The translations under genes and the position numbers were made by a program. 64,000 bases of DNA from assembly GCF_950097975.1 (NCBI RefSeq), contig NZ_CATNHF010000033.1:16251-80250 (forward strand), in the 5' to 3' direction. The notes beneath the pieces are model-generated. The model was not told the DNA's origin. It was given only the letters and a program-made list of their open reading frames with translations, and did not search any database. This DNA is from Microbacterium sp. T2.11-28 (lineage in GTDB: Bacteria; Actinomycetota; Actinomycetes; Actinomycetales; Microbacteriaceae). This document shows positions 61,267-64,000 of this stretch, piece after piece; the stretch's first letter is position 1, and each line of letters starts with the position of its first letter.

Positions 61267-63069
61267 ATGGCACCGACGGACGACGCCCCCGCACGCACGC
61301 GGACCCGGCCCGTCGACCCCCGCCTGCTGCGCTACGCGTCGGCGTCCCGCGGCTTCTTCGTCGTGATCGCGGTGCTCGGCCTGGCGCAGACCCTCGTCGT
61401 GGTCGGGTTCGCCTGGCTGCTCACGCGCGCGATCACGCAGGCGATCGACGGCGTCCCCCTCGCCGGGCCGCTGGGCGAGACGCTCGGCTGGCTCGCCGCG
61501 ATCATCGCCGTCCGCGCGGTGCTGCTGTGGGCGCGCGACACGGTGTCGGCGCGCGCGGCCGCCCGCGTGCAGGGCCAGCTGCGCGCGCACCTGGTCGCCG
61601 CCGTCGGTGCGCTCGGCCCCGGGTGGCTCGCCGCGCAGAACAGCGCGCGGCTCGCCGTGACGGCGGGCCGCGGGCTCGAGGCGCTCGACGCCTACTTCTC
61701 GCGCTACCTGCCGCAGCTCGTGCAGACCGCCATCGCGACGCCCATCATCCTGGCGGTCATGTGGTGGCAGGACTGGATCTCGGGGCTGACCGTCCTGCTC
61801 ACCCTTCCCCTCATCCCGCTGTTCATGGTCCTGATCGGCCTCGCGACCCGCGCCGTCCAGCAGCGGCAGTGGCAGACGCTCGGCCGGCTCGCGGCGCGGT
61901 TCGCCGACACCGTGCGCGGACTGTCGACCCTCAAGGTGTTCGGACGCCAGCACCGGGCGGTCGCCTCGATCGGCACCGTCACCGACACCTACCGCCGCGA
62001 GACGATGCGGGTGCTGCGCGTCTCGTTCCTGTCGGGGTTCGCGCTGGAGCTGCTGGCGTCGATCGCCGTCGCGATCGTCGCGGTCTCGATCGGCTTCCGC
62101 CTGATGGACGGATCGATGCTGCTGGTGGTCGGCCTGTTCGTCCTGCTGCTCGCGCCCGAGGCCTACCTGCCGCTGCGCCAGGTCGGCGTGCAGTTCCACG
62201 CCGCGGCCGAGGGGGTGGCGGCCACCGACGACGTGTTCGCCGTGCTCGACGCGGCGCGCGCGGCCGACGCGGCCCGCGCAGGCGCAGGCGAGGGCGCTCC
62301 CGCGCAGCTCGACGGGGACGCGGCCTCGCACCGCGCACCGTCCGCACAGCACCTCTCCGCACAGCACCTCTCCGCACAGGACCTCTCAGCGCAGGACCTC
62401 TCCGCACAGGACCTCTCAGCGCAGGACCTCTCGGGGCGGGGCCTCACGGTGCGGGACCTGTCGGTCCGCGGCCTCCCCGCGGTCTCCTTCACCGCCCTCC
62501 CGGGCACGGTCACCCTGATCGAGGGTCCGAGCGGTGCGGGGAAGTCGAGCGTCCTGGCGGCGCTGCGCGGCGCGGCGCCGTACTCCGGCCAGATCGCCGT
62601 CGGCGGCACGGATGCGGCGCGGCTGCACCCCTCTGCGTGGCTCGCGTGGGCCGGCCAGCAGCCGGGGCTCATCGCCGGCACGGTCGCCGACAACGTGACC
62701 CTGGGCGATCCCGCCGGCGAGCGCGCGCCCGAGCTGATCGCGCGCGCGCTCGAGCTGGCAGGCGCGGGCGGCATCCCCGCCGACCTCGTCCTGGGCGTGC
62801 AGGGCGCGGGGCTCTCCGGCGGACAGGCGCAGCGGGTCGCGGTCGCCCGCGCGTTCCACCGGCACCTGCGGGGGCTGGCCCCCGTCATCGCCCTCGACGA
62901 GCCCAGCGCGGCCCTCGACGCCGACACCGAGGCCGCGCTCTGGCACGCGGTCCGGCGCCTCGCCGACGCGGGCGCCGCGGTGCTCCTCGTCTCGCACCGC
63001 ACGAGCGCCCGGGCGATCGCCGACCAGATCGTGACGCTCGCGCCCGCAGCCGCGGAGGTCACGGCATGA
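61267..63069 (+). CDS. cydD: Thiol-reductant ABC exporter subunit CydD, with repeat insertion
   Basis: A 600-residue type-I ABC exporter half: six-span membrane domain (about 20-310) with LKVFGRQHRAV, then the ATPase domain (about 400-600) with Walker A GPSGAGKSS, signature LSGGQAQR, Walker B VIALDEPSAALD and switch VSHR. With CydC it exports cysteine/glutathione or acts on heme, and is required to assemble cytochrome bd. Residues 359-403 between the domains are nine 5-residue units of the form SAQ(H/D)L, absent from normal CydD. The stop overlaps the cydC start (ATGA). The order cydD-cydC after cydAB is common in actinobacteria. Confidence 0.95.
   Translation: MAPTDDAPARTRTRPVDPRLLRYASASRGFFVVIAVLGLAQTLVVVGFAWLLTRAITQAIDGVPLAGPLGETLGWLAAIIAVRAVLLWARDTVSARAAARVQGQLRAHLVAAVGALGPGWLAAQNSARLAVTAGRGLEALDAYFSRYLPQLVQTAIATPIILAVMWWQDWISGLTVLLTLPLIPLFMVLIGLATRAVQQRQWQTLGRLAARFADTVRGLSTLKVFGRQHRAVASIGTVTDTYRRETMRVLRVSFLSGFALELLASIAVAIVAVSIGFRLMDGSMLLVVGLFVLLLAPEAYLPLRQVGVQFHAAAEGVAATDDVFAVLDAARAADAARAGAGEGAPAQLDGDAASHRAPSAQHLSAQHLSAQDLSAQDLSAQDLSAQDLSGRGLTVRDLSVRGLPAVSFTALPGTVTLIEGPSGAGKSSVLAALRGAAPYSGQIAVGGTDAARLHPSAWLAWAGQQPGLIAGTVADNVTLGDPAGERAPELIARALELAGAGGIPADLVLGVQGAGLSGGQAQRVAVARAFHRHLRGLAPVIALDEPSAALDADTEAALWHAVRRLADAGAAVLLVSHRTSARAIADQIVTLAPAAAEVTA
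62341..62475 (+). repeat. Nine-unit 15-bp tandem repeat in the CydD linker
   Basis: Units start every 15 bp from 62341. Units 1-6 are near-identical (TCCGCACAG[C/G]ACCTC or TCAGCGCAGGACCTC, encoding SAQHL or SAQDL). Units 7-9 are divergent and encode SGRGL, TVRDL and SVRGL; they correspond to the first strand of the ABC ATPase domain, which normally reads like L.VRDLSV. So the repeat seems to have expanded from that strand. Confidence 0.95.
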
Positions 63070-64000
63070 CGAGCGCGGCCGAGATCCTCCGCGGCGCGAT
63101 GCCGTCCGCCCGCCGCTTCTGGCCGGGGGCCGCGTCCGGCTTCGCGTCGGAGGCGTCCGCGGTCGCGCTGCTCGCCGTCAGCTCGTGGCTGATCGTGCGG
63201 GCCAGCGAGCAGCCGCTGCTCATGTACCTCTCGGCGGCGGTGGTCGGGGTGCGCCTGTTCGCCCTCACCCGCGCCGCGTTCCGCTACACCGAGCGCCTGG
63301 CCAGCCACGACGCGGCCCTGCGCCAGCTGGCCACGACCCGCACCGACCTCGTCCGGCGGATCGTGCCGCTGGCCCCCGACGGGCTCGGACGCACCGGCCG
63401 CGGATCGGTCCTGGGCGCCCTCGTCGACGACGTCGACGAGCTCCAGAACCTTCCGCTGCGGGTCGTGCTGCCGCTCGTGTCGTCGACGGCGGTCGCCCTC
63501 GGCGCGGTCGTCCTCGTCGGCGTGATCTGGTGGCCGGCCGCCCTCGTGCTGCTCGCGTGCCTGGCGGTCGCCGCGGTCGCCGCGATCGCGTGGGGCTGGG
63601 CGAGCGGCTCACGGGCCGAGCGGACCATCGCCCCGCTGCGCGCCGAGCTCGCCGACGCGGTGCTCGATCACCTGGGGAGCCTCGACGTCCTGATCGCCTA
63701 CGGGGCCGAGGGATCGAGCCGCGCGCGCATCTCGGCCGCCGACGCGCGCCTGCGCCGCGCGGTGGCCCGACGCGCCGCCGCGCAGGCCGGCACGGCGGCG
63801 GTGGTCTCCCTCCTGGCCGGCGCGGCCTCGCTGCTGGCGGTCGTCGTCGCGGCGCCCTCGGTGGCGGACGGCGCCCTGCCCGGCCCGTCGTTCGCGGTGG
63901 CGGTGCTGGTCCCCCTCGCCGTCTTCGAGGTGTTCGCCGCCGTGCCCCTCGCCGCCGCGACGTGGCGGCAGGTCCGCGCGGCCGCGGCGCGCATCGCGAC
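63066..64000 (+). CDS. cydC: Thiol-reductant ABC exporter subunit CydC (3' end outside window)
   Basis: Frame begins at ATG 63066, overlapping the cydD stop, and is open to the window end. About 311 residues are visible: basic N-terminus, six-span membrane domain with EASAVALLAVSSWLIVRASEQP, YLSAAVVGVRLFALTRAAFRYTERLASHDAALR (CydC hallmark) and LGALVDDVDELQNLPLRVVLP. The ATPase half lies beyond the end. Partner of CydD in assembly of cytochrome bd. Confidence 0.95.
   Translation, partial: MTSAAEILRGAMPSARRFWPGAASGFASEASAVALLAVSSWLIVRASEQPLLMYLSAAVVGVRLFALTRAAFRYTERLASHDAALRQLATTRTDLVRRIVPLAPDGLGRTGRGSVLGALVDDVDELQNLPLRVVLPLVSSTAVALGAVVLVGVIWWPAALVLLACLAVAAVAAIAWGWASGSRAERTIAPLRAELADAVLDHLGSLDVLIAYGAEGSSRARISAADARLRRAVARRAAAQAGTAAVVSLLAGAASLLAVVVAAPSVADGALPGPSFAVAVLVPLAVFEVFAAVPLAAATWRQVRAAAARIA

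Noticed and set aside
61165..62367. 400-residue minus-strand frame opposite cydD, with repeated Cys/Arg motifs
   Set aside because: The repetitive N-terminus is just the antisense reading of the 15-bp CydD repeat; no independent coding evidence.

Overview
The window is high-GC DNA (most third codon positions are G or C) with many GTG starts, 4-bp ATGA/GTGA start-stop overlaps, actinobacterial regulator types and a LAXTG-type cell-wall sorting signal. Together with the gene content (cydABDC, an M18 aminopeptidase, a carbohydrate-rich accessory set, HNH plus zinc-peptidase pair) this points to a chromosomal segment of a Microbacteriaceae actinobacterium, most likely Microbacterium or a close relative. 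I see no rRNA, tRNA, CRISPR array, insertion sequence, phage or plasmid gene. Genus-level placement is inference.

Layout. 1-6.2 kb: end of a surface protein with Ig-like repeats, a PadR regulator with an ABC1 kinase, msrA with a membrane protein, an M18 aminopeptidase and a 50-residue Pro-rich peptide. 6.2-12.8 kb: an XRE-cupin regulator, a DUF1028 protein and a complete oligopeptide ABC importer with a palindrome at its predicted start site. 12.8-14 kb: NAD(P)-binding protein and DUF427 protein. 14.1-21.9 kb: a minus-strand alpha-glucoside operon read ROK regulator, two permeases, binding protein, GH15-like enzyme, GH31 enzyme, with a ROK-type operator at its promoter and a C13 tract that leaves the binding protein without a stop codon in any frame. 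22-24.9 kb: YcaQ-like protein, tandem repeat, HNH protein and zinc metallopeptidase. 24.9-29.7 kb: flavoprotein disulfide reductase and an OpuC-type osmoprotectant importer ending in a strong terminator. 29.8-30.3 kb: a four-copy noncoding repeat array. 30.4-38.5 kb: flavin monooxygenase with a PLP sulfhydrylase, then mostly single metabolic genes. 38.6-45.7 kb: two large FtsX-type proteins with two ABC ATPases. 45.8-54.7 kb: a LacI-controlled glycan locus. 54.9-57.7 kb: a lamin-tail surface protein. 58-64 kb: a four-cysteine regulator and cydABDC (cydC runs off the end).

How the parts work together. The most complete regulatory circuit is the LacI locus. A 1163-residue secreted apiosidase-like (DUF4038) enzyme with three discoidin-type modules is transcribed just ahead of lacI. 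Downstream lies an operon for a lipoprotein binding protein, permease, single-domain ATPase and a cytoplasmic WbsX/GH99-like enzyme. Both transcription units carry a good sigma-70 promoter followed at the same distance by nearly the same 20-bp palindrome, so one LacI protein probably controls extracellular attack, uptake and intracellular processing of one glycan. The ROK operon is a parallel, smaller circuit for alpha-glucosides.

Oddities worth a second look include two independent 15-bp in-frame tandem expansions (signal peptide of the lamin-tail protein; linker of CydD), a YcaQ-like protein with Lys in place of the catalytic Gln, an HNH protein with Cys in place of the first His, and long and short forms of one intergenic repeat differing by paired 3-nt insertions.
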